From Cherax quadricarinatus (taxonomy: Eukaryota > Arthropoda > Malacostraca > Decapoda > Parastacidae): a stretch of 64,000 nt of DNA. Shown piece after piece: positions 50,631 through 61,570 of the stretch. The notes beneath the pieces are model-generated. The model did not search any database and was not told where the DNA came from. It saw nothing but the letters and a program-made list of their open reading frames with translations. Location of the stretch: positions 10,205,778-10,269,777 of the forward strand of contig NC_091355.1 of the NCBI RefSeq assembly GCF_038502225.1, in the 5' to 3' direction. Positions within the stretch are counted from its first letter, which is position 1; each line of letters starts with the position of its first letter. The position numbers and the translations under genes are program-made.

Positions 50631-52657
50631 GTACTCACCTAATTGTGGTTGCAGGTGTCGAGACTCAGCTCCTGGCCCCGCCTCTTCACTGATTGCTACT
50701 AGGTCCTCTCCCTCTCTGCTTCCTGAGCTTTATCATACCTCTTCTTAAAACTATGTATGGTTCCTGCCTCCACTACTTCACTTGCTAGGCTATTTCACTT
50801 CCTGATGACTCTATGACTGAAGAAATACTTCCTAACGTCCCTGTGGCTCGTCTGAGTCTTCAGCTTCCAGTTGTGACCCCTTGTTCCTGTGTCCCCTCTC
50901 TGGAACATCCTATCTCTGTCCACCTTGTCTATTCCCCGTAGTATCTTGTATGTCGTTATCATGTCTCCCCTGACCCTTCTGTCCTCCAGTGTCGTCAGTC
51001 CGATTTCCCTCAACCTTTCCTCGTACGACATTCCCCTGAGCTCTGGGACTAGCCTTGTTGCAAACCTTTGTACTTTCTCTAACTTCTTGACGTGTGTTAC
51101 GGCCCCCTGCCAAACTAGCGGTTAAATAGTTAACCTGCCGGTCGGCAGTACCACTGGGTACGTCATCAAACCCATTGTGGGGACTGCTGAGCCGGCCTTA
51201 GAGCATTATGTACCTCACCATCTCACGGTACGCATCTACGCAGTAGTTACCAGAACACCTAATGGTACACATCTACTGGCAGTTGAGTATTCTACTGGCT
51301 TCTACTGATTTTAGAAGAAGAGCTCACCGCAGCTCACTGAGTCTGTTGGCCTCGGTTATCTGACGGCCGCATTCAGTGAGCTTGCAACATAGTGTGTGCT
51401 GCACCGGACCACCTTGCGGTGTGTCAACCGGCTTTGGAGAGTATTTACAGGACTGCCGGTGATGTCTGCGGACTCACCGCCTACGCTGGTCAACTGTGGG
51501 CCGGAGTCATCTGATGCTGTTTAGTGGGACATTACATGAAGAAAAGGTTGGAGTGTTACACTGAACTGGGCTAGGTCCGTAGTGTGACACTTAGGGAAGT
51601 ATGATGGAGTGGAACACTGAGAAATGCTGCAGGACCGTAGTGGAACACTGAGAAGAAAAGGGTGTCGTGTGACACTGAAGATGGCCTGGTTGTAGTGTAC
51701 ATTGAATAGTGTCATGTGACTGGCCTCGACAAAGACTCTATGCGGGTAGTGTGACGCAGAGACAAGGGTGTCAAGTGTGACACGGTTGCGAAAGTGTGTG
51801 TATTACACGGAGAAAAGGGTGTCAAGTGACACGGTGGAGAAAGAGCGTCACAACTCGGATAAGTGTCGTGAGAAACGCAGTTGATTATAATTATTATACA
51901 AATGTTATTTATAATTTATTATTTTAGCATAGATATATATTATTTTAAGATGCTAATAATTTATTATTGTAACATGTAGATATATTTTAAATACCTCCTA
52001 GACCAAAGATTGTTTTTATATATTGAAGATTAATTTATTGTCTATTTATGTATCCCGAACTCTTTATTACAAAAGGAGTAAAACTTGCCATCTTTTTAAA
52101 AATTACTTTTTTTTTTTTGTAATAACGTGCTTGACCAGGTGTGGGTTCCAGACTGGTGCTGCATACTCCAGTATGGGCCTAACATACACAGTGTACAGTG
52201 TCTTGAACGATTCCTTATTAAGGTATCGGAACGCTATTCTCAGGTTTGCCAGGCGCCCGTATGCTGCAGCAGTTATTTGGTTGATGTGTGCCTCCGGCGA
52301 CGTGCTCGGTGTTATGGTCACCCCAAGGTCTTTCTCCCTGAGTGAGGTCTGTAGTCTTTGTCCACCTAGCCTATACTCTGTCTGCGGTCTTCTTTGCCCC
52401 TCCCCAATCTTCATGACTTTGCATTTGGCAGGATTGAATTTGAGAAGCCACTTCCTGGACCACATGTCCAGCCTGTCCAGGTCTCTTTGCAGTCCTGCCT
52501 CATCCTCGTCCGATTTAATTCTTCTCATCAACTTCACATCATCTGCGAATAGGGACACTTCAGAGTCTATTCCTTCCATCATGTCGTTCGCATATATCAA
52601 AAAATAGCAATGGCCCTAGAACTGACCCCTGTGGGACCCCGCTCGTCACAGGCGCCC

Positions 52658-52661
<4 letters not shown>
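50631..52661 (-). mobile_element. CR1-like LINE copy E, split by a solo LTR
   Basis: The coding part reads on the minus strand from WAPVTSGVPQGSR-type sequence (motif B, 52,661) through SLFADDVKLMRRIKSDEDEA and VRPILEYAAPVWNPHLVKH to 52,130. After the LTR it resumes with KLEKVQRFATRLVPELRG and MSYEERLREIGLTTLEDRR (51,094 to 50,632). The 5' edge abuts (AC)n at 52,662 and the 3' edge abuts (AC)n at 50,630. Apart from the LTR the reading frame is well kept. Confidence 0.9.
51095..52124. mobile_element. Solo LTR of an LTR retrotransposon, 5-bp duplication ACGTG
   Basis: The 1,030-bp block starts TGTTACGGCC and ends TTTTGTAATA, so the ends are near-inverted (TGTTAC against GTAATA; CA probably mutated to TA). 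ACGTG flanks it at 51,090-51,094 and 52,125-52,129. Removing block and one duplicate restores the LINE sequence CTTGACGTGCTTGACC seen intact in copy J. No coding frame. Three dyads of the GTGTCAAGTGACAC type lie at about 51,662-51,832. Superfamily undetermined; Gypsy or BEL would fit a 5-bp duplication. Confidence 0.85.
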
Positions 52662-52703
<42 letters not shown>

Positions 52704-52720
52704 CGTGCGCGCGCGCGCAG
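52662..52720. repeat. (GT)n then (GC)n microsatellite
   Basis: GT repeats changing to GCGTGC and GCGCGC; 5' edge of LINE copy E. Confidence 0.95.
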
Positions 52721-53515
52721 TTCCCCAGATGCATTTACTCTGGCTGTGATTGAAACATTTTCTCGTGCACCAATATTATTGCCACTAAATAAAAGTGGAA
52801 GATATGAAATTCACGAGGCATTGGATACCGATAACCGTTCGTTGTTGCCTCGTTGTTGCCTTGTTGTTGCCTCGTTGTTGCCTCGTATGTATCGAACCGT
52901 TTATATAGAAGCAGTTACTTTGCGCTAAGAGTAAATACTAACTATTCTAACCCCTCCCTTCTATCCCTCCTTCGCCTCTTCTTCCCCTTCCTCTCCCCCT
53001 CCTCCTCTCCTTTTTCCCTTCCTTCCCTTCTTCTTTCCTATCCTTCCTCTTACTTCTCCTCCCCTCCTCCTCCCCTCCTCTCTCAAGGCAAATAGAAACG
53101 CTATTAAACTGTATAAGAATCGTAAATGGTAAGGATGGTGGTGTGTGGAGACCTGCACAACAGGTCGTCGAGGACAGTAAGTTTATGCTGCTTTTCCAGT
53201 TCCAGTGTGAAGTTTAATGATAGCTCGACAACATTCATATTCAATGTAGGTTTGGCAGGATGGGTCCTGGTCCGGGTCTTCTCCATGTGGTGACCCGGCA
53301 AACAGAATGGTGGACGGGGAGGTGAACAGCGACCTTAAGATTGATAGTCCGTCGCTCTACCGATCTAGCTGTCCAGGCCTGTTGACAACATTGATTTTGT
53401 TGAGATCAACAACCTTACCCCTGAAGTGTATAGAAAACTCATCAAGATAGATTATATACACACTTGAGTTCACACCATGATACTCGCATAGAGGCGACCT
53501 TAATGGTTTCTTCTC
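52721..53515. other. Non-genic stretch with minor repeats
   Basis: 52,837-52,885 has about five units of TTGTTGCCTCG or close. 52,950-53,090 is a polypyrimidine tract. 53,290-53,380, on the minus strand, has an A-box-like CTAGATCGGTAGAGCG with a weak T-arm region, probably a tRNA-derived SINE remnant. No protein gene. Confidence 0.55.
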
Positions 53516-53563
53516 CAGAACTATTTATATCTCCAGCAAGGGCCGGAGATATAAATAGTTCTG
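53516..53563. repeat. Perfect 19-bp inverted repeat, 10-nt loop
   Basis: CAGAACTATTTATATCTCC and its exact reverse complement flank AGCAAGGGCC. Followed by (AAC)n at 53,571-53,595. Confidence 0.85.
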
Positions 53564-53659
53564 CCCAGACAACAACAACAACAACAACAACAACAGGAGT
53601 CACGTGACCTCATTGCTGAAATCTTTCTCCCAATATGGCATTTTTCAAGCCACCATGTA

Positions 53660-54655
53660 TTACTCACACCTCATCATGCATCACTCGCCTCACGATGCAT
53701 CACTCTCACCTCCCCATGCATCACTCATACCTCACCATGCATCACTCACACCTCACCATGCGTCACTCACACCTCACCATGCATCACTCACACCTCACCA
53801 TGCGTCACTCACACCTCACCATGCGTCACTCACACCTCACCATGCGTCACTCACACCTCACCATGCGTCACTCACACCTCACCATGCGTCACTCACACCT
53901 CACCATACTTCACTCACACCTCAACATGCGTCACTCACACCTCAACATGCGTCACTCACACCTCAACATGCGTCACTCACACCTCACCATACGTCACTCA
54001 CACCTCAACATGCGTCACTCACACCTCAACATGCGTCACTCACACCTCACCATGCGTCACTCACACCTCACCATGTGTCACTCACACCTCACCATGTGTC
54101 ACTCACACCTCACCATGCGTCACTCACACCTCACCATGTGTCACTCACACCTCACCATGTGTCACTCACAGCTCACCATGCGTCACTCACACCTCACCAT
54201 GCGTCACTCACACCTCAACATGCGTCACTCACACCTCACCATGTGTCACTCACACCTCACCATGCGTCACTCACACCTCACCATGCGTCACTCACACCTC
54301 AACATGCGTCACTCACACCTCACCATGCGTCACTCACACCTCAACATGCGTCACTCACACCTCAACATGCGTCACTCACACCTCAACATGCGTCACTCAC
54401 ACCTCACCATGCGTCACTCACACCTCACCATGCGTCACTCACACCTCAACATGCGTCACTCACACCTCAACATGCGTCACTCACACCTCACCATGCGTCA
54501 CTCACACCTCAACATGCGTCACTCACACCTCACCATGCGTCACTCACACCTCAACATGCGTCACTCACACCTCAACATGCGTCACTCACACCTCACCATG
54601 TGTCACACCTCAACATGCGTCACTCACACCTCACCATGCGTCACTCACACCTCAC
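53660..54655. repeat. 21-bp minisatellite, about 47 copies
   Basis: Units with CACTCACACCTCACCATGCG; variants CAACATGCG and CCATGTG. The period divisible by 3 makes two frames of about 360 codons (HHASLTP, HSHLTMR); artefacts. Confidence 0.96.
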
Positions 54656-54685
54656 TCTCCACCTTTATATACTGTATTTTAACCT

Positions 54686-54785
54686 CTATGTTAGAAACGT
54701 TTTCTATTAACATATCCTAGTTTTTGCTTACGTATCTTTTTAAATCAATTTGTGAATATCATTTACTAATGTTTATACCATACTA
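54686..54785. mobile_element. Hairpin-element half copy
   Basis: GAAACGTTTTCTATTAACAT, TTTTTGCTTACGTATCTTTT and AATGTTTATACCA match the right half and tail of the element at 26,009-26,180 with divergence. Confidence 0.65.
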
Positions 54786-54910
54786 TACTTACGTAACACA
54801 AGCCTTCACACATCTTCACTTTCCTGCCTTCGTCACATGAGACAACAGGTTAAAAGCACAAACTATCCTCAACAAATCTCCCACGGAACATTCCTTCAAG
54901 CGGTTGTTAG

Positions 54911-55145
54911 CTCTTTCATTTGTGGATGTTGCCGACAATATCCGTCATGTGCCTGCTAGAAGCAACATCAATGTATCTAAACGCATCATCCATCAAGACC
55001 TCAACCACGAAGACAAGTCGCACACCTCTTATTACCACGGCAGACCTTCACACCATCCCCTGTGGACACTGCAACAAGAAATAAGTAGGGAAAACAGGCA
55101 GGGCTCTACCTTTCTGCCTGAGTGAGCATGGAAGCGCCTACCTCC
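54911..55145 (+). pseudogene. Penelope-like element fragment, start of GIY-YIG endonuclease domain
   Basis: In the frame with codons at 55,034 the sequence reads ADLHTIPCGHCNKK, a stop (TAA, 55,082-55,084), then VGKTGRALPFCLSEHGSA. This matches the GIY-YIG layout of Penelope-like elements, where IPC..C, YIG..GR and EH are conserved. The first tyrosine position reads H and the tyrosine of the second motif is the stop, so it is dead. Upstream in the same frame, to a stop at 54,908, no clear reverse transcriptase is seen. A further piece is at 58,988-59,215. Confidence 0.6.
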
Positions 55146-55149
55146 ACAG

Positions 55150-55632
55150 AAACTCCAGTAGTGATCTGACCTGTATCAGTAGTGATCTGCCCTTTGTCAG
55201 TAGTGATCTACCCTTTGTCGGTAGTGATCTGCCCTCTGTCAGTAGTGATCTGCCCTCTGTCAGTAGTGATCTGCCCTTTGTCAGTAGTGTCTGCCCTTTG
55301 TCAGTAGTGATCTGCCCTTTGCCAGTAGTGATTTACCCTTTGTCAGTAGTGATCTGCCCGTTGTTAGTAATGATCTGCCCTCTGTCAGTACTACTCTGTT
55401 AGTAATGATCTGCCCTCTATCAGTAATGATCTGCCCTCTGTCAGTACTACTCTATCAGTGATTATCTGCCCTCTATCAGTACTACTCTATCAGTAATGAT
55501 CTACCCTCTATCAGTAATGATCTACCCTCTATCAGTAATGATCTACCCTCTATCAGTAATGATCTACCCTCTATCAGTAATGATCTACCCTCTATCAGTA
55601 ATGATCTACCCTCTGTCAGTAGTGATTTGACA
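55150..55632. repeat. 21-bp minisatellite, about 22 copies
   Basis: Units CAGTAGTGATCTGCCCTTTG plus T on the left, CAGTAATGATCTACCCTCTA plus T on the right, with CAGTACTACTCTAT inserts between. Confidence 0.93.
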
Positions 55633-56509
55633 GTTGATGAATTTTAATGAGACAACTTGCCATCAGTGTGAGCCCGAGCTTAGTGGACGAAGGTGCCCGG
55701 AAGCCTTACTCACTGTTGTCACTGACACCGTCTTAACATAATACTTGATGTTACGCAGTTTCAAAACACTGGCATCCATGACACTCAACCAGGCTGAACG
55801 CCCACTTCCACCTTCACTCGTCTCTCCCACCTCACTCTCAACCAGTGGCGGACCTACATTTCTGGGGCTCTGAAACTTGAACTGTTATGGGGGCCCCTGA
55901 AGCTTGAACTGTTATGGGGGCCCTGAAGCTTGAACTCTTATGGGGGCCCCTTCGCAAACCCTTCTCACACAGGAGACCCAGAATTTTTAAGCAATGTGGA
56001 GTAAAGTGACTTCTGGGGCCCCTCCGGGATTAGGGGCCCTCAGGCTTTTAAGCTTCATTAGTTTCAAAGTAGATGCGTCTCTGACCTCAAGCTTACATAC
56101 ACTGGTAAAGCGTTTCTGACCCTGGACAGAAATGATTTCTGATATGTCATAGTGGCAGGATGACGCTTTAGTCCGGCCTAAACTAGCTGTGATTTAACAG
56201 TGGCCCATGAGGGTGCGAAACATCAACTTGTGTCTCTTCTCCCAGGTGCGGGTTTATGCTGGTGTTCGGTCCCCCCCCCCCTTTATTTTTTTTAAACCCT
56301 CTTAAATATCGGTTACATTTTTTTAGTAATATAATTAAATGTAATTATGTTTATATAATTTTTTTTGTCAATAATTTACTTAAGTTGGGTAAGAAGTGTG
56401 TAATTAGTGAATGAGTGAGTATAACTCCCAGAGGTGAGTCTCGTAGCAATTATTGAACCAGCCAGCCATCTGGTGAGTAGAAGCTGAAACACTCACACGA
56501 CGCTCAGCA

Positions 56510-56514
<5 letters not shown>
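55633..56514. other. Non-genic stretch with a short triplication
   Basis: 55,855-55,955 has three units of about 30 bp (CTTGAACTGTTATGGGGGCC). A run of about 13 C is at 56,269-56,281. No protein gene; 56,095-56,260 looks like an old repeat remnant. Confidence 0.5.

Positions 56515-56570
<56 letters not shown>
56515..56570. repeat. (TC)n microsatellite
   Basis: About 27 TC dinucleotides. Confidence 0.95.
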
Positions 56571-56613
56571 GTACTATTTGTCCATATCTCTCTCTTTCTC
56601 ACACAGTCTGAAG

Positions 56614-56768
56614 AGTGAAGTAACGGAGGCAGAATCCATACATAGCTTTAAGAAGATGTATGACAAAGCTCTTGGAGCAGGGAGAGAGTGTGGACCTAGT
56701 AGTGACCTGCGAAGAAGTGGGGCTAGGAGCTGGAAATCGACCCCTGCAACCACATATAGTTGAATACA
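56614..56768 (+). mobile_element. CR1-like LINE copy G, 3' end only
   Basis: Starts AGTGAAGTAACGGAGGCAGA, keeps ATGTATGACAAAGCTC and CGACCCCTGCAACCAC, ends ATATAGTTGAATAC into (AC)n. It is the only copy whose 5' edge is not clearly an (AC)n tract: a CACACAG is present after a CT-rich stretch. Confidence 0.82.
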
Positions 56769-56788
56769 CACACTCACACACACACACA

Positions 56789-56913
56789 GGAACCATACAT
56801 ATCTTTAAGACGAGGTATGATAAAGCTCATGGAGCAGGGAGAGTACCGAGTAGCGTTCAGTGAAGAGGCAGGGCCAGGGGCTGAGTCTTGACCCATGCAA
56901 CTACAATTAGGTG

Positions 56914-56923
<10 letters not shown>
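56789..56923 (+). mobile_element. CR1-like LINE copy H, 3' end only
   Basis: Starts AGGAACCATACATATCTTTA right after (AC)n, and ends CAACTACAATTAGGTGAGTAC into the next (AC)n (motif written in part: AATTAGGTGAGTAC). Confidence 0.88.

Positions 56924-56983
<60 letters not shown>
56924..56983. repeat. (AC)n microsatellite between LINE copies H and I
   Basis: About 30 AC dinucleotides with one AT interruption near the right end. Confidence 0.96.
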
Positions 56984-56984
<1 letters not shown>

Positions 56985-57556
56985 ACACCTCAGTAAGGAG
57001 TCGTTCAAGACTCTGTATACCATTTACGTCAGGCCCATACTGGAGTATGCAGCACCAGTTTGGAATCCACACCTAGTCAAGCACGTCAAGAAATTAGAGA
57101 AAGTGCAAAGGTTTGCAACAAGACTAGTCCCAGAGCTACGGGGATTGTCCTACGAAGAAAGGTTGAGAGAAATCGGCCTGACGACACTGGAGGCCAGGAG
57201 GGTCAGGAGAGACATGATAACGACATATAAAATACTGCGCGGAATAGACGAGGTGGACAAAGACGGGATGTTCCAGAGATGGGACACAGACACAAGAGGT
57301 CACAATTGGAAGTTGAAGACTCAGATGAATCAAAGGGATGTTAGGAAGTATTTCTTCAGTCATAGAGTAGTCAAGCCGTGGAATAGCCTAGAAAGTGAAG
57401 TAGTGGAGGCGGGAACCATACATAGTTTTAAGGCGAAGTATGATAAAGCTCATGGAGCAGAAAGAGAGAGGACCTAGTAGCAATCAGTGAAGAGGCGGGG
57501 CCAGGAGCTATGACTCGACCCCTGCAACCACAAATAGGTGAGTACAAATAGGTGAG
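56984..57556 (+). mobile_element. CR1-like LINE copy I with open C-terminal frame
   Basis: Directly after (AC)n it encodes LSKESFKTLYTIYVRPILEY, then VQRFATRLVPELRGLSYEER and TRGHNWKLKTQMNQRDVRKY to a stop at 57,475-57,477, with no lesion. The 3' UTR holds AGGCGGGGCCAGGAGC and a doubled AAATAGGTGAGTAC, then (AC)n. Closest to copy B in sequence. Confidence 0.92.
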
Positions 57557-57573
57557 TACACACACACACACAC

Positions 57574-58393
57574 ACGATGAGGATGAGGCAGGACTGCAAA
57601 GAGACCTGGACAGGCTGGACATGTGGTCCAGAAACTGGCTTCTCGAATTCAACCCTGCCAAATGCAAAGTCATGAAGATTGGGGATGGGTAAAGAAGACC
57701 GCAGAGTATAGGCTAGGTGGACAAAGACTACAGACCTCACTCAGGGAGAAAGACCTTGGGGTGACCATAACACCGAGCACGTCGCCGGAGGCACACATCA
57801 ACCAAATAACTGCTGCAGCATACGGGCGCCTGGCAAACCTGAGAATAGCGTTCCGATATCTTAATAAGGAATCGTTCAAGACACTGTACACTGTGTATGT
57901 TAGGCCCATACTGGAGTATGCAGCACCAGTCTGGAACCCACACCTGGTCAAGCACGTCAAGAAGTTAGAGAAAGTACAAAGGTTTGCAACAAGGCTAGTC
58001 CCAGAGCTCAGGGGAATGTCGTTCGAGGAAAGGTTGAGGGAAATCGGACTGACGACACTGGAGGACAGAAGGGTCAGGGGAGACATGATAACGACATACA
58101 AGATACTGCGGGGAATAGACAAGGTGGACAGAGATAGGATGTTCCAGAGAGGGGACACAGGAACAAGGGGTCACAACTGGAAGCTGAAGACTCAGACGAG
58201 TCACAGGGACGTTAGGAAGTATTTCTTCAGTCATAGAGTCGTCAGGAAGTGGAATAGCCTAGCAAGTGACGTAGTGGAGGCAGGAACCATACATAGTTTT
58301 AAGAAGCAGAGAGGGAGAGGACCTAGTAGCGATCAGGGAAGAGGCGGGGCCAGGAGCTGAGTCTCGACCCCTGCAACCACAATTAGGTGAGTA
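57574..58393 (+). mobile_element. CR1-like LINE copy J, 5'-truncated
   Basis: Starts GATGAGGATGAGGCAGGACT right after (AC)n, inside the reverse transcriptase just past motif C. A small deletion near 57,688-57,700 shifts the frame; the rest (LGGQRLQTSLREKDLGVTIT through RKYFFSHRVVRKWNSLASDV) is open. A further small deletion follows HSFKK. Ends CACAATTAGGTGAGTAC with a short ACACACACC. Closest to copy E. Confidence 0.9.
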
Positions 58394-58398
58394 CACAC

Positions 58399-58690
58399 AC
58401 CACCACCTCCAGATGGACCAGACCCGCCTCGTCACCACTGGACCGGGTTCATTCACATACCACTATGGACCCGGACCGGCCTCTCTGTCTTTCTCCTCTT
58501 CAATGGCCCATCAGGGCCGCACCTGAGTTATATCTCAGCTCTTTGCATAATTGCACAACTCTGTATCGTCTCGGTCTCCTCCTGAGAAACCTTGACACCG
58601 ATTGCCAGTTACATAATTAACGAACTTTGAACTATTGAAGGTCACGACCTCTACGTGTGACCTCAGCAGTCACGGGGTCCCGCACTCCCA
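58399..58690. other. Unique stretch
   Basis: Nothing recognised. Confidence 0.5.
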
Positions 58691-58698
58691 CATGAGCG

Positions 58699-58756
58699 AG
58701 GCCTGATCATGGACCAGGCCGCGGGGGCGTTGAACCTGGAAACACCCTCCAGGTAT
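58699..58756 (+). mobile_element. Short LINE 3'-end remnant
   Basis: GGACCAGGCCGCGGGGGCGT and ACCCTCCAGGTA match the 3' end of the LINE at 38,700-39,713 (GGACCGGGCCGCGGGGGCGT, AACCTCCAGGTA). Confidence 0.7.
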
Positions 58757-58933
58757 TGTTCCCCCTACGCCCACACGTGCTTCCTCCACGCCCACGCCCA
58801 CATACGAAAAACTAACTCGCTTTAGTTGCCATGGTGTGACAGTCATGTAAAATAGGTTAGCAGAATACACTGTACCTAATTTTGTTAAAAAAAATAAAAC
58901 TCATGGGTTCCCGCAGCCAAACTGACATGAGTG

Positions 58934-59013
58934 AACAACAGACTGGATTCTTGTCCAGTAGTTATTGTATATTTATGCTGTTAACCACTGAACAAGAATC
59001 CAGTGTTGTGTTC
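58934..59013. repeat. Imperfect inverted repeat
   Basis: GACTGGATTCTTGTCCAGT on the left mirrors ACTGAACAAGAATCCAGT on the right, spaced by about 30 nt; it overlaps the start of the Penelope fragment. Confidence 0.6.
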
Positions 59014-59215
59014 ATCAGTGCAAGGGGGGGGGCACCATTGTGTAGACTGGACTAATGCCAAAGAATTACTTCCCTGTAATTCTACAGTTCAACGAAATAT
59101 TGTGGAATTACTAGTCATTAAGCATGATGCACAACATATTTCAAATTTGAGTTCTGGCATCTATAAACTTGACAGTTTTATACCTCAGAGTATTGTTCAT
59201 AAACTTAAAGGTGGA
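58988..59215 (+). pseudogene. Penelope-like element fragment, end of GIY-YIG domain
   Basis: The frame reads NKNPVLCSSVQ, a run of glycines from a G-tract, then HHCVDWTNAKELLPCNSTVQ, RNIVELLVIKHDAQHISNLS and SGIYKLDSFIPQSIVHKL. The VDW.NAK, R..VE, N...G.YKLD order is the C-terminal signature of Penelope-like GIY-YIG elements, which insert using this endonuclease. It is only the last 70-80 codons. It could be the far half of the fragment at 54.9 kb separated by later insertions, or an independent copy. Confidence 0.65.
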
Positions 59216-59361
59216 AATGTTGTTTTTTTCTCTTCACAGCAATACAAATTGCGTTCTTTGTTAAAAGAAAAAATTGTCTTAAACTTTATACATTTGTTGG
59301 ATAAATGTATGTGTGTGAGGTTGCTGTTTGGGATCACTCCCTTCACAGGTACCTTGATGTT

Positions 59362-59482
59362 GGTCAAGGGCTCTTGATCTAAGGTCTTGGACCTATGCTC
59401 CACTTCCTTGAATCAAGCCTGAATGCCTTCCATCCCCCAAGGTACTGTATGGCCCCTGTAGGTTTAGTGCTCCAAAATGACT
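59362..59482 (+). mobile_element. SINE remnant, diverged
   Basis: TGTTGGTCAAGGGCTCTTGA, AAGCCTGAATGCCTTCCA and GGTTTAGTGCTCC match the reverse complement of the SINE at 15,139-15,326. No (TAA)n tail remains. Confidence 0.7.
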
Positions 59483-59496
59483 GTAATTTTTGGAAG

Positions 59497-61480
59497 CCAG
59501 TGAGCCTACTACAGATTTATAAGTAGACCTACTACAGATTTATAAGTGAACCTACTACAGATTTATAAGTGAACCTACTACAGATTTATAAGTGAACCTA
59601 CTACAGATTTATAAGTGAACCTACTACAGATTTATAAGTAGACCTACTACAGATTTATAAGTGAACCTACTACAGATTTATAAGTGAACCTACTACAGAT
59701 TTATAAGTAGACCTACTACAGATTTATAAGTGAACCTACTACAGATTTATAAGTGAACCTACTACAGATTTATAAGTGAACCTACTACAGATTTATAAGT
59801 GAACCTACTACAGATTTATAAGTGAACCTACTACAGATTTATAAATGAACTTACTACAGATTTATAAGTGAACCTACTACAGATTTATAAGTGAACCTAC
59901 TACAGATTTATAAGTAGACCTACTACAGATTTATAAGTGAACCTACTACAGATTTATAAGTGAACCTACTACAGATTTATAAGTAAACCTACTAAAGATT
60001 TATAAGTAAACCTACTACAGATTTATAAGTGAACCTACTACAGATTTATAAGTGAACCTACTACAGATTTATAAGTAGACCTACTACAGATTTATAAGTG
60101 AACCTACTACAGATTTATAAGTGAACCTACTACAGATTTATAAATGAACTTACTACAGATTTATAAGTGAACCTACTACAGATTTATAAGTGAACCTACT
60201 ACAGATTTATAAGTGAGCCTACTACAGATTTATAAGTAGACCTACTACAGATTTATAAGTAAACCTACTACAGATTTATAAGTGAACCTACTACAGATTT
60301 ATAAGTGAACCTACTACAGATTTATAAGTGAACCTACTACAGATTCATAAGTAAACCAACTACAGATTTATAAGTGAACCTACTACAGATTTATAAGTGA
60401 ACCTACTACAGATTTATAAGTGAACCTACTACAGATTTATAAGTAAACCTACTACAGATTTATAAGTAAACCTACTACAGATTTATAAGTGAACCTACTA
60501 CAGATTTATAAGTGAACCTACTACAGATTTATAAGTGAACCTACTACAGATTCATAAGTAAACCAACTACAGATTTATAAGTGAACCTACTACAGATTTA
60601 TAAGTGAACCTACTACAGATTTATAAGTAAACCTACTACAGATTTATAAGTAAACCTACTACAGATTTATAAGTGAACCTACTACAGATTTATAAGTGAA
60701 CCTACTACAGATTTATAAGTAAACCTACTACAGATTTATAAGTGAACCTACTACAGATTTATAAGTGAACCTACTACAGATTTATAAGTGAACCTACTAC
60801 AGATTTATAAGTGAACCTACTACAGATTTATAAGTGAACCTACTACAGATTTATAAGTGAACCTACTACAGATTTATAAGTGAACCTACTACAGATTATT
60901 AAGTGAACCTACTACAGATTTATAAGTGAATCTACTACAGATTTATAAGTGAACCTACTACAGATTATTAAGTGAACCTACTACAGATTTATAAGTGAAT
61001 CTACTACAGATTTATAAGTGAACCTACTACAGATTTATAAGTGAACCTACTACAGATTTATAAGTGAATCTACTACAGATTTATAAGTGAACCTACTACA
61101 GATTTATAAAAGAACTTACTACAGATTTATAAGTGAACCTACTACAGATTTATAAGTGAACCTACTACAGATTTATAAGTGAACCTACTACAGATTTATA
61201 AGTGAACCTACTACAGATTTATAAGTGAACCTGCTACATATTTATAAGTGAACCTACTACAGATTTATAAGTGAACCTACTACAGATTTATAAGTGAACC
61301 TACTACAGATTTATAAGTGAACCTACTACAGATTTATAAATGAACTTACTACAGATTTATAAGTGAACCTACTACAGATTTATAAGTGAACCTACAACAG
61401 ATTTATAAGTGAACCTACTACAGATTTATAAGTGAACCTACAACAGATTTATAAGTGAACCTACTACAGATTTATAAGTT
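59497..61480. repeat. 23-bp minisatellite, about 86 copies
   Basis: Units ACCTACTACAGATTTATAAG plus TGA, with TAG, TAA and AATGAACTT variants. A rare double variant (AGATTCATAAGTAAACCAAC) recurs 207 bp apart (nine units), and a three-unit block with AGATTATTAAG recurs 69 bp apart. Confidence 0.97.
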
Positions 61481-61570
61481 GATGGGAGAAGCGTTGAATT
61501 TAAAATACCTATACACATCTTTTTTTCTATTTTATTGGTAGAACATCGTCAGCCGACTGTGTTACTGCGT

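Noticed and set aside
53604..54720. Histidine-rich repeat proteins of about 360 residues
   Set aside because: Two overlapping frames of the 21-bp array; no start context, domain or unique sequence.
56614..58393. Chain of LINE copies as a simple tandem duplication
   Set aside because: Each copy starts at a different position of the element and copies I and J belong to different sequence types, so duplication of one unit does not explain it.
59003..59377. 124-codon frame as a host gene
   Set aside because: Its first two thirds match the C-terminal signature of Penelope-like elements and the rest runs into a SINE remnant; it is a mobile-element fragment.
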